A stretch of DNA of 64,000 nucleotides from Nipponacmea schrenckii (GCA_030562195.1 JAUJPP010000012.1:1736001-1800000); one strand, 5' to 3'. Numbered from the stretch's first letter, positions 47,369-61,465 are shown. Program-made: numbers and translations. Notes: generated from the sequence alone by a model not told the origin.

Positions 47369-47427
47369 GATAATGATACAATTTTTTACTTCACTGTTCT
47401 TTACAGACTCTTATCACAAGGGCCAAC
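47330..47427 (-). other. First coding exon with 5' UTR of the vault-like gene
   Basis: On the minus strand the acceptor 'gtgttctcag' ends at 47428. About 59 nt of 5' UTR lead to the ATG at 47368-47366, and a donor follows at 47329. An upstream non-coding exon is likely; a donor 'gaaaaaggtaaac' on the minus strand near 47874 is a candidate. Confidence 0.5.
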
Positions 47428-48480
47428 CTGAGAACACAAAATGACATTGTTGAATTCAGAATCAATTAGTCTGGGACTGCCGGGGCCTCTATTTGCAAAA
47501 TTGCCTTGAGCCTTTTTTGTTTCACATAACTTATGATCAACATTCATAGCATATAATTTTCAACTTTACTGATCTCTGTATGGTACATGTATATGCTTTA
47601 CAATACAACAGAGTATGAAAGATTTCATTATATAGTATGATTACAATATAGACAGTATTATTATAGCCTACTATAGTGAAAGTGTATCATTCTAACCTTA
47701 TTCCAATAATTAAAATCAAAAATGCACTTTTCAATATAGATCTAATCCAGATATCGTGACAATGCTGAGATATATTCATCGGTTACCCAATCTCATGAAT
47801 AAGAATCTATATATATACTTGTATTTAATCGATAAATTAACTGAAAAACAAATTGCCAAACCTATTTGTTTACCTTTTTCTTCCTTCATGACATGGCTTG
47901 TATAATACGTCATCGATTTATGTGTTTACAAATGGCATCCGAATTTACGTTTTTTGATCGTCCAAACTTACACCTGTTAGAAAAGAATTGAAGTTAAAAT
48001 TGTGATATGTTTGAAATGACATTTTTCAAAAGTCACAATACAAATCAATTGTAGTAATCTTTGGGATTGTTTCTTCGAAGAATTTGCTCAGGTGTTAAAT
48101 GTGTGATGACGTCATCGGTTATTGAGCACAAGTAGTTTCGTCCATTGAAAAGAAAATGTAAAATAGGAGACAGGTTTTCTATTTGATGGGTGTGTCAAAA
48201 TTGTACCTCTCAGATCGTTCAAGCATTTTCTAAAGTAGCCGAAATGGACATTTAATTTACTGGATATTTCTCTGACACAGGTAATTCATGCATTAGATGT
48301 TTTCATTGATTTATTTCTGTAAAATGTTTGTAAATTCGGTTAGATATTATTACGCAAAGTCTGAACCGAGTGTCATTTTTTTCATGCTGACCGAAAGTTT
48401 TGTTGATCCGCCATTGACAGTCTGACGAGAGGAAGTGAGAAATTGACATCCGATTAATTAACTACTTGAAAGGTAATTGG
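47428..48480. promoter_or_regulatory. Probable promoter region, possibly bidirectional
   Basis: Upstream of the minus-strand vault-like gene. Enriched in CpG-containing motifs compared with its surroundings, with 'tacgtcatcga' near 47910 and a perfect CRE at 48107-48114. On the plus strand, donor-like sites follow at 48281 ('gacacag|gtaatt') and 48473 ('gaaag|gtaatt'), as expected for non-coding first exons of a gene running to the right. Confidence 0.45.
48107..48114. promoter_or_regulatory. Perfect CRE palindrome TGACGTCA
   Basis: The full eight-base cAMP-response element, bound by CREB/ATF proteins in animals, lies about 740 bp upstream of the vault-like start codon. Confidence 0.55.
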
Positions 48481-49383
48481 ATGCCATCATATCTTGGTGA
48501 TAATTGTCTATCTCCTGTCGACCTAATTAGCCTGGACTCAAGCTGTAATACAAATCTCTGTGACTGAAAATTGAGTCATCACCTTGTCTTGTTGATTTCA
48601 GGTGTAAAATTCCCTTTGAACTTACCGACATAGATTTGTTGTCTGAAGTACGGTTAATTAAACATAGGCACATGCATATAATCATTATATCTGGGTATAT
48701 TTAATAGAATTTAAACATAGAAAGACACTTTGTTTGATATTAATTTGAAAATAAGTTTTTCTATTCATTTTAATTACCGGTACATAATCTTTACTGGTAC
48801 CAGTATATATAATGATATACTTTACCATAGGCATACCATAGATAAGGTTTAAAAAACTATTGTTATAGGTTTGGGACCTATAGCTTACAACTGATGTAGC
48901 CAATTGTCTAAATTTCCATGGATCATAATCAAGTTTAATTAGGCAGAGGTTCATAAATTGCCATCTTCTTGAGAATTGAACCAAACATATACTGATAATT
49001 TTTATATGGGAAATCAGAATGATGTCTTTTTAAAAAAAAAATTGTACTATAAGATTTTTACTTAGGACATTATTATCATCATTTAAAATGTAAACAATTA
49101 AATCTTTTAAGCAAATTAACACTGACTTTGTACTCTTCTTGTTTTTTGCTTGTTTACATGTTGTGTTTAGTAATTACACTGCAAGGTTAATGGATAAACA
49201 AGTCTTTTCTGAATTAAAAGCAGTGTTAAGATGTTTCAAATTGAAATCTTATTAACCAAGATGTTTGATTTTGTCAATATTTATTTCTGTAAATTTATAC
49301 ACAAGTAAAGAAATGGTGAGCTGTTAATATTGGCAGATTCTTTATCATAATTAAACTTACAGGGAATTATTGTCAATTTTCAG

Positions 49384-49414
49384 AATTCTGTCTTTGATTG
49401 GGATCGTTTATATA
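49384..49414 (+). other. Candidate 31-nt microexon
   Basis: 'tcaattttcag' precedes and 'gtaagt' follows a 31-nt segment reading NSVFDWDRLY in one frame; a second frame is also open. Good splice consensus on both sides, but no joining exon was found in the window, so this may be chance. Confidence 0.2.
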
Positions 49415-52400
49415 GTAAGTTCAAATATTCATTGGTATCTTCCTTATGCCATAAACATAATGTGATATCTAAAACAGTACAAGTTAAGGGATTTATGATA
49501 GCAATTCATTTGGACATGGGAATGGGTTAAGCATTGAGAACATTTTATTTCTAGTTTCTATTAAACATTAAGTCAATGAATAGTAGAAAATGTAGAACAT
49601 GAAGAATGTTATACCAAACCAATCTGTAAGAAAGAGAAATAAAAAGACTAGTCATAGTTTAACCTATATTTGATTGTTCAAATATAAAAACTGGTATTTT
49701 ATACCCAACAATACAACATTAAATGTTTAGAACTTCATAGTAGGTGTAGTTAATAGTACTAGATCTACCAAGCCTATTTCTATATGTTTATATCCAGTTT
49801 AACATGTTTTCACCTTATCTAAGGTTTAAATATACAACATTTTTCAACTATGATAACTAAAAATATAGTTTTCTAATTTGAATATTGTAATTTTACATCT
49901 AATAGTATCATACCTCTAGCTGGTATCTTAAAAATGATGTTCACACCCAACCACAGGTTTCTTTCAACACCAAAACATCTATTTATTAGATATGACATCT
50001 AAACCTGAAAATGATTTTAAAGGATTTGATGTAATAAATCTCAGGCTATTTCAATAAGTTCTCTATTAAAAATTAAAAATATATCCAAAGTGAAATTTAA
50101 GATAAAAATGTGTGAATAAGGGGGACAAGGTGAAGGTATGTGTACAGATACATGTGTAAGATGATAAGGTTCACTGACTATCTATTGACTAACCTTAAGT
50201 TACTTAGTCTTAGTCATCATTCTTATAGTACAAGTAGCTCTACTTTATTCAATTTGTCTGACAATATGGTTTATGGTAAAATCTATCTGGTTTTGGATGG
50301 TGGTTAGCTAAGGTCCAAGCGAAATAATGTACTCTACATGGTGTGGTTTCTAAAACTTGACATTGTTATTTGGCCTGTAGAATGTGATGGGTATTTTTGG
50401 GGTAAAAAAATGTGCTTATTCTGTCTTCAAATGAATTCTTTCTCCTGTGATCTAGTCTTGTTTAATCTATTAAGATTATTGTTATTGTTGATTTGATGAA
50501 ATCAAATATAATGTGTACCGGGTAATGAAAATTATTATAATACGCCTTTAAATTAAAATAAAAAGATAGATACACCCTCCTCCTTGCTCAACCTCCCCCT
50601 TTTACTCCTCCAAATCTCTATTTCCCTCCCTTAATCATCCCTATACATTATGAGATAATGATATCAATATATAGATATTTGATAAGATAAATAATATTTT
50701 GTTTTTTCAATTCAGATATGATAATCATATTACACACCTTTAAAATACAATGGTATATATTTTCCCAGGGTTGGTCTACAGGTATAACATGTTTATATGG
50801 TGGCTAATCTTTATAATCAGCTTTTATCAATTAGGATAGGTCTAGTCTGAAGTCAATTTTGAAAGGACTATTTAGCTTCATTAGCCAGTTTTATCATTCA
50901 CATACAGGGGTCTATGTTCATTTGTTTATTTCATGTACTGTCTTATGTCACAAAACCCTGCACATGAGCAAACTTGAATATAACATAATTTGTCCGAAGC
51001 TTTAATAGTGAATTGAATTAACTATTTGATTTGTGGATTTTATGATCCTACATGAACTAATTTCATTCATTCACTCAAGAAATGAACAAGAAATATATAG
51101 TTATTGATGAGGTAATAGATCATAGGTGTTTCTATACAATCAATATATCTATGTTAAGACTATGTAACCGGTATTGAACCTATAGATGAGGCAATCTATA
51201 ATCAATATAGTTTTTATTAACATTTTCACTAGTATCAATATTTGATATACAAGAACACAGTATTAAGTACCTGAATGGTCTTTAAAGGAATAATTAACTA
51301 TTTAAAATATGAAAAAATTGAATTTAAATGAAAATGGAAAAAAAATTAGTTTGAAATGAAAATGGAAAAAGTAAGAAATGAATGTTAATATAGAAATCAA
51401 TTCCCTTGCTGAATTTATAAAGCTCATGGAAGTTATTTGGTCTACCCAATACCTAAAAAGCATGCTTGGCTGTGAAATTTAATGGACAAAGTACAAAAAA
51501 CTAAAAATTCAGTAGGTAGAGTTGATTTGTCGGCAATGAAAATACGCAGAGAAAAGTAAGAAAAGATAAGTATATTTGAAATTTTATCACCATCATGGGA
51601 GAAATGTAAATTGTTCTTCATGTAGAAATTTTATCATCTCTTCTTACTTATCCCTAGACACATTGACTGTGATATTCATTAGCAGATATTCTTCAAGTTT
51701 TTTCCCTCTAGATAGACTTTAAAGTAATTTTCAGGAGTTTGAAACTGCTTCGAAGTTTGAATGTCTTGAAATCATCCTTGAAATGAATGTATTTTGATGG
51801 AAGGATAAACATCCTTGTCTTAAATAGGAAGGATTTGGATCTACAGAGTTTTCTCTATGATGTATACAAGACTCCAGGTATTCTCGTATTCACTAAATTC
51901 AGCATCAATGGTCTCGATCTTCTATATATTGATGTGTGCATCAAAGCATAGAAAATCATTTAAGATTTGATAATCTAAGCTTAGTTAACACAAATTTAAA
52001 TTTATCGTGTGAAATAATACAGGGTATGTTAGTATTGAATAAAGTGAGATTGCCAGTGTATATCATATAACAGCTAGTTATCATATTGTATTACATATAA
52101 TAAACCTTTATTATATTATAATATGTTGTATAGTTTACCTTAAAAACATAGGATATTTTCCTCTATTGTTCATGTAAATGATATTCAATCTTTTTATAGA
52201 TTTATCATATCATTTCCTACTGAATTGATTGAAAATTTGAGCTAGTTGTTAAATTTTTTTAAATCTCAAGCTTATTCACTCAAACTCAGTTATTTGATGG
52301 AACGTTTGTGTTATTGAAAGAAAAATGACACTGGTGACATTAAGTGTTCTGGAAGAGTAAACACGCCCTGCCTTTTTAGTTACACTTCTATGTTATTGCC

Positions 52401-52498
52401 TGATGTAAAAGGGTTGTGCCCAATAGTAGTTCAATAATCTAGGCAAAGCAAAATATGGTAGTAGTATTCAAAGCCGTTTTAAAAAAAATTTGATATAA

Positions 52499-53165
52499 CA
52501 GTGGCATTTCTAGGAATTATTAGGGGGAGGGGGGTGCAAGTAGAGGCCACAGAATTGTCAAGGAGGGTAATTCTTAAATATTGGTCGGGACAGTTTGTCC
52601 ATAGGAGATAGCGATGAATCTGACGGCAGGCCTACACTTAAATCAGAGACTCTTACTACCAGTAGTTGTAGATTCATCATTTCAGTTTTAAGAAGGTTGT
52701 CCATTTGTCAACATGATGTAGGCCTAATTAGCTTAATTATTTTCATTAGAAATGACAATGGTTTAGGTTAAGTATCTATCTCTGAGTATTGAGCTGTGTA
52801 GTAATATCTTGCATCGGGGCCTTCTGGCGTGTGAAAGAAGAAACCGTGAACATCATGCTGCAATTACAATGAGCAATAATCTCTCCTCTTCTCAATGGAC
52901 CATTCGGGTTAATAAGTGTAACAACTTACCTTACATCATGATGAAATAGAACATGGAAAATGCATAACATTTATTGGATGAGTGTTCAAGTGAAAATTAA
53001 AAGGATCCCGTATATTGGGCGTATATATCAAAGATTCATATTGGCTTCTGAATGTCATTTTTTGTTGTTATCACTTATATTTTTATCTTCTCACAATATA
53101 TGTCCGCACGCTACTTTGGCTGTTGAATGCGCCACAAGTGGCCAGTTGAGAAGGCCTGATCTGGA
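52499..53165 (+). repeat. Dispersed repeat R4, copy 2
   Basis: Colinear with 36466-37060 and about 70 bp longer, mostly through short insertions. Starts 'cagtggcatttctaggaatt', with G-runs near 52530, and ends 'ccagttgagaaggcctg'. Confidence 0.8.
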
Positions 53166-54390
53166 CGAATCAACTGTAATCAATCTAGTCATATCGAATG
53201 CTCAGTGTATTAGTATTGGAGTACAATTAAGATTTCAAGAATTGAATCACCAGTTTCCTTCTCAAATTTAGACAAACAACAGTTTGTGGACCCATTTTAA
53301 CCTCATGCCTTGAACTACAAACCACTTTGGTTAGCACAAGATTATGAAGAGAATAATTTTATTTCAAGATAATCCCCATACTTTTTGCAACTAGTGCTGG
53401 ATAATCAAAACATTTAACTTTTGATTATCTGGTATAAATAGAAACATGTTACTGTCCAATCAAATGTTGTTTTATCAAATTAGAACTGAATATATTATTG
53501 TGCAAGGGGCAACCAGAATGTAAATAAAAATAATTGTAGGACATGAAATATAATTTGATAGTGAATTATTAACAGTTTACTGTTGTAAATCTTTATTTCA
53601 CGAGAGAAAACTGGCAAATTTCACTGTAATAAGCTGATTTTCCAATGCAATGTTTTAAATAAAAACCACTATTTGTGTGGCACTAATACAGAGTGGTAGT
53701 AAACTATCTTTAGAAACAGCTGTGATACCAGGAGAAGTTTTTACTTTGATAAGGTGAAAATGGCATAGAAAATGTAGAGACATTTTGTGTTTAAGAAGAG
53801 TAATCATACCTTAAAACTTGTCGATTTCACCTCATGAAAAGTGAAAAAGATAGCAGAGACAAGTTAATTAAGATGTTTAAATTGATAATAATACTGTAAT
53901 TATCAAGAAAAAAGTTATATAATCTGCTATCACCATAGTAACATATTCAATAGTTCAACTGTAGTATTTACTATTTAAATAATTAATGAAATACCTGCTA
54001 CAGGCGATGTTCATATTAGTCCCAGCCAGTCAATAAATTACAAAAAATATTTTAAACTAACACTGAAGGCTTACATGTGCTTAAAAATGATGCATTATAT
54101 TGCACTTGTAGATTATCAGGTCAGACAAGGGGTGTAGCATGTATTTTAATCATGATTTGATTATTTACTGGGAAAATATCTGTGGACATGTGCACAGACA
54201 GTGAGGGGAATGGTGTGAAATCTTAATCCACCAACCAGCCAACTGGATAAAAGTAGACATTGTTTATATTATGGATTGCTACATTTTCATATAATTTCAA
54301 TCTTTTTGATGATTGTATCCTTTATTTTTAAATTTTGATGCCCCTGTACTGTAAGAGAAAAAGGTAAAAATGGAACATAAATTTGTTGAT

Positions 54391-55489
54391 AGAGAGATCT
54401 GACATGGGAAAGTAGCTCAGTAAGGTGAGAGAGATCTGACATGGGAAACTAGCTCAGTAAGGTGAGAGAGATCTGACATGGGAAAGTAGCTCAGTAAGGT
54501 GAGAGAGATCTGACATGGGAAAGTAGCTCAGTAAGGTGAGAGAGATCTGACATGGAAAGTAGCTCAGTAAGGTGAGAGAGATCTGACATGGAAAGTAGCT
54601 CAGTAAGGTGAGAGAGATCTGACATGGGAAACTAGCTCACTATGGTGAGAGAGATCTGACATGGAAAGTAGCTCAGTAAGGTGAGAAGATCTGACATGGA
54701 AATAGCTCAGTAAGGTGAGAGAGATCTGACATGGAAAGTAGCTCAGTAAGGTGAGAGAGATCTGACATGGAAAGTAGCTCAGTAAGGTGAGAGAGATCTG
54801 ACATGGAAATAGCTCAGTAAGGTGAGAGAGATCTGCATCGGAAAGTAGCTCAGTAAGGTGAGAGAGATCTGACATGGAAACTAGCCAAGTAAGGTGAGAG
54901 AAATCTGACATGGGAAACTAGCTCAGTAAGGTGAGAGAGATCTGACATGGGAAAGTAGCTCAGTAAGGTGAGAGAGATCTGACATGGGAAAGTAGCTCAG
55001 TAAGGTGAGAGAGATCTGACATGGGAAACTAGTTCACTATGGTGAGAGAGATCTGACATGGGAAACTAGCAGTAAGGTGAGAGAGATCTGACATGGGAAA
55101 CTAGCTCAGTAAGGTGAGAGAGATCTGACATGGGAAACTAGTCATAAGGTGAGAGAGATCTGACATGGGAAACTAGCAGAGTAAGGTGAGAGAGATCTGA
55201 CATGGGAAACTAGCTCAGTAAGGTGAGAGAGATCTGACATGGGAAACTAGCTCAGTAAGGTGAGAGAGATCTGACATGGGAAACTAGCTCAGTAAGGTGA
55301 GAGAGATCTGACATGGGAAACTAGCAGAGTAAGGTGAGAGAGATCTGACATGGGAAACTAGTTCACTAAGGTGAGAGAGATCTGACATGGGAAACTAACT
55401 CAGTACCGTAAGGTGAGAGAGATCTGACATGGGAAACTAACTCAGTAAGGTGATAGAGATCTGACATGGGAAACTAGCTCAGTAAGGTG
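54391..55489. repeat. 37-bp minisatellite, about 30 copies
   Basis: Unit 'gagagagatctgacatggg' plus 'aaactagctcagtaaggt', 35-37 bp with small deletions. The left part is dominated by 'gaaagtagctc' and by shortened units (54540-54860), the right part by 'gaaactagctc', so variants are regionally clustered. The minus-strand open frame across it (54600-54911) is repeat-derived. Confidence 0.96.
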
Positions 55490-58006
55490 TAAGAAAGTAG
55501 GATTAAATTCCACCTCATTTGATTTAATGATCTGTATATATAGTATTTTCTGGTTGATTTACAGTCATAATTTGTTAGAGGTAACAGTTGGTGTGTAAAA
55601 TATTATATTATTGATAAAATACTTGATTTGAATCATATTATACCGATTAAAATCATGAGTTTTAATATCATTGAATTCTAGAAAGAAATATTATTAAAGA
55701 AATGGAGGCTATGTTGAAGAAAGTAAACTTCTTTTTTAATATTAAAGTAAAAGCTTATTAGCTTAAAATATTTGAGACACATTATTGGGTATGAAGTTGA
55801 TTGAGGACTAAATCTTTAAGTTTTAGAGGTCAGGGCTTTTTCTCTGATATTTTGAGGTGATTATGTCTGAATCTCTTCATGCTCTGTACCAAAGATTAAA
55901 GGTTTAATATAATTTGGATTATATGATTGAAACAGTTAATCTTCAGCCCAAATACAGAAATTTATGCCTTCAAATTAACTAACATGTCATCTGCGAGGCA
56001 TTTAGGTGCCATGGTCCCAAACTTCCTCAAGGTTAGAAAAATTCCTATACCTGTGTCAGTGCTTCTGAGAGTCTGCTGAGTGTGGGCTTTCAATCTCTAA
56101 CAGCTGAAGCTAGAGATATTGTAAGAATTAGTATACCAGATGTTGTTTGTAGTCTCTTTTATTAAATTATTTATGTTTATATTGATCCAATCTCAATATT
56201 GTGGTCATTTTCATTGATTCATCTTGATTGGTCTTTTAAATTTTTGATCTATACATGCTGACCAATGTTAATGTAATTTGTACAGGACTTCATTCAACAA
56301 TATATCTGATTATTGATAAACAACTGAAATTAACTTCAATTGTGTTGAAAAAATATGAGCTTAGACAAGACAGTACTTTTAAGAAAACTAGAAAATGTGA
56401 AATAAATGTCGCATATTGAAGGTGGGTTGTTAATAAAGGTGGTTGTGTGAGCAAGAGATACTGTATATATATACATAACAGCTTTCTAACTCTCTCAGTA
56501 CCGGTACTTTATTTTTTCCCTACAAGCTACCACATAATTTCTATATTGATAAAATATAAATAATCATTTTTTTCACCAAAACAGTTGATTTCAGTATGAA
56601 GGCATGACATAAACTGAAATAGTTCAGTTATCTAAAATTCTGACTGATGCCAATTTTTGTGCCTATCTGAATATTTCTATTGTTATATAGAACACATATA
56701 CAAGAGAATTGTTTAGTATTCAATCTGTTTTCACTTATCTAAATGAGTCTGGCACATTTCAACACAAGTCATAAACAATGTTTAAAACAACAGCTTGAGA
56801 TAGTAAGATAGCATATGAATAATCAAAATAATGAGATTCCTATACTGCTTGGAAATATTGTGAATGTCAACAAATATCTCACCTAATTTTGAATATAAAC
56901 TCTTCTAAGCATTGTATAAAATTGATTTATATTGATTACTTTTTTGTGCTCCTGCAGTGTTATTCGGATTCTAAGATTTATAAATCTACTGTTCTGTACC
57001 TTATAGGGTTAAAATAAGACTATACCTATCAATGCATCTAAAGTAGAAAATAATGATGGACCAGCTAGTGAGTCATCAATAGTTATACTATTGCTAGCAA
57101 AAATAAGAGAAATTCATCTGTCAGAATTTAGACTATATTGGCTGATAGAAATCAATTGACTAGAGTTAGATTAGATCATCTTTCAAACTTTATTCATAGT
57201 TTTTATTCTGTTTTTCACTCACTTGTCTTGTCTTGTCTCACTTGACAGAATCATTGATTTGTCATTCCCATGCTAGTACACAGTTTATCATTTATCAATA
57301 TCAATATCAATGCCACTGACATACAGATACAGAAACATAAGATAAAAATCTTTATCAGATTGGGTAAACCTGAGCATGCTTTAAAGAATGGTGATAAAAT
57401 AATTAAAATAATATTGTATCTGTAAATCTCCTCAAAATATAGGTAAAAGGTGAAACAATATATTTATCTCTTTCCAACATGTGGACTATAAGAGATAGAA
57501 ACTGGAGCTTTGATGTAGAAGATGAAGAGTAAAACTGGTTGGACAAGTCGTGCTGTCAAACAAACCCTAACCTCTGTCAATACCACTACAATATTTTACA
57601 TTTTAGGAATATTTCAGACCAAAACATGATTAATTTTGTTTCTATAGAAACTTTTCTTTATTTTCTTTTATTTGTATAATTTATTGAAAGAGTGGGTGAA
57701 TCAAAATTATTTTCATTCATTAGTATGTAAGAGAGCTTCAGAAACTTTCTGTCATTTTCAAGATGCATTCTTACATATGTTTGTCAATATCAACTTAATT
57801 TCAACAAAAACTCTCAAGCCCTTATTTTTTTACCCTAAATTCCTTTTTTGAAGTCTGTTACACCTGAAATTCCAGAATTCAGATTATGATTACTTAATTA
57901 CATATACAGTTCAGACAAAATATTATCACATACTGGTAGTGACTTCATTTTTCAGTAATTTATTCTTTATAAGACATATACTACCAGGAGCATAAGCATT
58001 AAAAAC
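55490..58006. other. Non-coding stretch
   Basis: No supported gene. 57443-57532 is open after an acceptor-like 'atatag' and reads MWTIRDRNWSFDVEDEE before TAA, with a possible donor 'gtaaaa' at 57529. It looks protein-like but has no partner exon. Confidence 0.35.
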
Positions 58007-58142
58007 ACAAGATATATAGATATACTACTTCTAGGTTTATTACATACTACGTTTCGAAACTACTTGATAACGTTACCTGTATGTGTTTCATCTTTCAAAG
58101 CGTATGAAATAAACCTAGAAGTAGTATATCCATATACCTTGT
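58007..58142. mobile_element. 136-bp snapback element
   Basis: The 35-bp arms at 58007-58041 and 58108-58142 ('acaagatatatagatatact' and its inverse, with about three mismatches) enclose a 66-bp loop. Non-coding foldback MITE or hairpin. Confidence 0.8.
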
Positions 58143-61100
58143 ATTTGTCAGGAATATCTTGAACTTCAAGAACCATAGGAAATCAGAAAAATTAAAAGAA
58201 TAAGCTAAAACTTAAAGTGTCCATAACATGAACCCCCAGAATCCACTAGATATCATTCCACTTTGTAATTAATCTTTTGTGTACAAATAAACTTAGAGAA
58301 TTCACTCTATAAAGTTCAGTATGCCAATTGTTGATTATATCTTCCTGTTACAGGATTTAACATGAGAAATGTCATACATGTAGTTGTTTATAGTTATCAC
58401 TGTCTGTTGTGAAGTATTCTATGTGTGTCTAATGATCACCTACCTTGATTAAACAATTCATCCTGTTGCACAATACAGTTTTAGTTGATTAGTTGACATT
58501 GTAAAAGACACATTTTACACAATGTCATACTCTTATGTCAACTTATCAAGCCCAAATAGCTCACCATTTACACAGGAATAGATGTTCAAGTAAGTAGCAA
58601 AGCTTCAATGAAATAGATGAATAATGCCATCAAAGAAAAGATGAAATTTGTGTTATAAGTTTAAGGGAATGATATACATATGTCTAGAATACAAAAATAC
58701 AGCTGAATGAATAGTTGAATAATCCATAGTTCTAAGATAGAAAGAGATAAATGAAACCATTAAAGATAAGTCTTAGCTTGGCCCAGGATAGACGATTTTA
58801 GTATTAGCTTTGTGATATGTTTCTCCAAAAATATGATTGAATTTATGATTGAATTTTTATCTTCAATAATATTTAGTCATCATTAATACTTTATTAATTT
58901 ATCCCACAGTAGATAGAAAATGTAGGTTTCTGATATCAAATAAATGAAATTATGACATTTAAAACTAAGAGAAACATTCACCAGTTGCATTTAATCAGAT
59001 TGGACAATACTTTAACGTTATCAAAACATTTTAAGTTATTTTTCTATTGTTAGAAACTTTATTGAACATGACCAAAATTAGAGACCAATATTTAAAAGAT
59101 TAAATATTTGTAAGAGAATTGTTATGTGGGTGTATTGTATAAAAACATAAATAAGTAAACTTTATTTTCTCAGGTAAACTGAATGAAATATGAAGGATAT
59201 TGACATGTTGATTATGTATGTAAGATATGAACCAGGTCAAGATATCAAATATAAATGAATCATTCTAAGTCAATATTTTCTTGCTAAGGATAAAGTGACT
59301 GATGGAGATGTCATATTTGATCTTCTAGTGGAATAGACAAGGTCTGAGATAAATTGTGTATATTCAACAGTTCAATGATATGATAATTGTGTATTGCAAA
59401 GGTGAGGTATTTCATGAAGACTAATGGATTTAAATTAAAAAAAACTATAAATTGTGCCATCATTATCAATTATATATATATATTGATGTATAATACAAAA
59501 GTATAACAATGTGCCCTTCCGGTTATCACCATAAAAAGTAACATGAAACTTGCTCCTTTTAACATGCAATATGGCTTATTCTTCTCATATCCATTATTCA
59601 CAACCTTAGACCCATTACATTATTATGTAGTCTCAGCTTTCAAACTTATATAAGTCTCAAGTCACCATCACTGGAGTATGTGAAATATTGTGTTTCACAT
59701 TTTTTAGTTGTGAATGTATCAAAAATATATATCAATAATGTATACAAATTTGGTTCAACATGATTGCTTCTGATGCTGTGGTATTGTGATAGAAATATGT
59801 ACTAAAAAGCACATTATCTATGATGAAGTACATGTATATGTGGTATATATAGAAGAACACATTTGTACTTTTGTTCTATGTGACACTTTCCAGCACTTTC
59901 TACGGTTTGATGTAATTGTCCAGATGTATGTATGTATGTCATCAGTAAAGATGTAAGAGAATGACAAAGCCAGGTGTGTCTTGTAGTTGTGGTGTATCTA
60001 GAAATTGTTTATATAACTAGATCTTTAAGAAAGTAGTAATATGTTGTATACAGGAGAGTGTAATGTTATATGTGTGTAAATCGGTTATTGTTTGATTACC
60101 ACGAAGGTGTCAAGGGTATTAACGTGATATTGTTATGAGGTCAATCTAGTTTGGCGTACTGCCGTTAAAAACTAAGCTGTTAAAACAAATGTTGTAGTAA
60201 GTGGACAGTTGGTCATTTGTGTTTATTTTGTCAGTAATCTGTCCGTCTGAAACATTTAAAGGGAGATAATTCTTTTGTCCAGTTGTCTTGATTGATATCA
60301 ATTTGTCTGTTTCCATTCAGTCCATTCTTTTTATAAAATGTGCACATATTTTTTAACGGCCAATTTGGTTAATTGACTTGTAAATGTGACTGCCTTTTAT
60401 AGTCATATGCTTGATTGAAGAAATTTCATACAGGCATTATAAGTCTAAGATCTCTTTGGAGTATGTTCTCTTATTTTGTGCAAATAGATGTTTTGAAATG
60501 GCATTCCACAATGAAATGGTTGCTTGAAATTGCATTAATGGATTCTGATAACCTTTCATTAAACTTTGTTACAACAGTTTTTGAAAGACATTGGAAGTTT
60601 ATTTCAGAAAATCATACGGAGGTTTAGAAATTATTAATAAGAAAAGTAAAATATGATAGAGATGATAGATGAGGAATGTTTATGAGATATTTACTTCATG
60701 AAGATATTTATGGTTTATAGATAAAATCTACCTGTATATTGTAAATCATTCAACCAGAAAGACCAGTTGGTCTTGGGTATGTCGGCTGTGGTAGGTTGAT
60801 GGTGTAAGACCAGAGAAAGAGTTATTGGTATACACCATGACAGACATTTGACTGAGTCATTTATTTCTCATATTTCACTATTCAGATTCAAATGAAAATG
60901 AAATGAAATGAATGGAGTTTTACGTCCTACTCTTCTGCACCTTATGAATGAAGAAGTTCAGATTCAAAAGTCCTTAAGCAAAAAAATATACAAATTGCTG
61001 GTAAGCTGATAAAGATATATTTCTGTTATTATGACATGTAAAATTCGAACATCTATAAGACAGGATATCATTCAGTACAAAGTGCTAAAGGGATATTTTA

Positions 61101-61465
61101 CTGAAATGTATTTTATTTTAAAATACTTACCCAAGATCATGATTTCAAAAGGCAAAATCTGGAAATTTGCATGCTTACAAGAAGAAAGCCAACTAATAAA
61201 ACAGTGGTGAAAAAGAAATCATCAGACATTAGATTGTATATTAAATGATGTTTCAACTGCCTTACATTTTGATGTTTACAAGGTGATGGTTGGTTGATAA
61301 AATGGACGGTATTCTGCTGTGTAATGATACTGAAACTTTGTTTCGAGTTGATGTCAGTTGAATCTGCATGTTTTTGTACAAACAAACCGAGCAGCTTTGC
61401 AGCTGTGGATTTATTAAATCCCCAATCAAATAAATTTAAACAATGTTTAATAATGTTTAATGTGA
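58143..61465. other. Non-coding stretch
   Basis: AT-rich, no recognised gene or repeat. A short (atgt)n run lies near 59925. The 70-residue frame at 60415-60627 is not recognised and lacks splice context. Confidence 0.4.

Larger units (their letters stand above)
48481..54390. other. Long non-coding stretch (intergenic or first intron)
   Basis: AT-rich sequence without convincing exons apart from a possible 31-nt microexon at 49384-49414. It holds repeat R4 copy 2 at 52499-53165. Frames at 48685-48984 and 52960-53271 have no support, the latter being inside R4. Confidence 0.45.

Noticed and set aside
54600..54911. Minus-strand 103-residue repetitive frame
   Set aside because: Lies entirely inside the 37-bp minisatellite, with length variants that break the frame elsewhere in the array.
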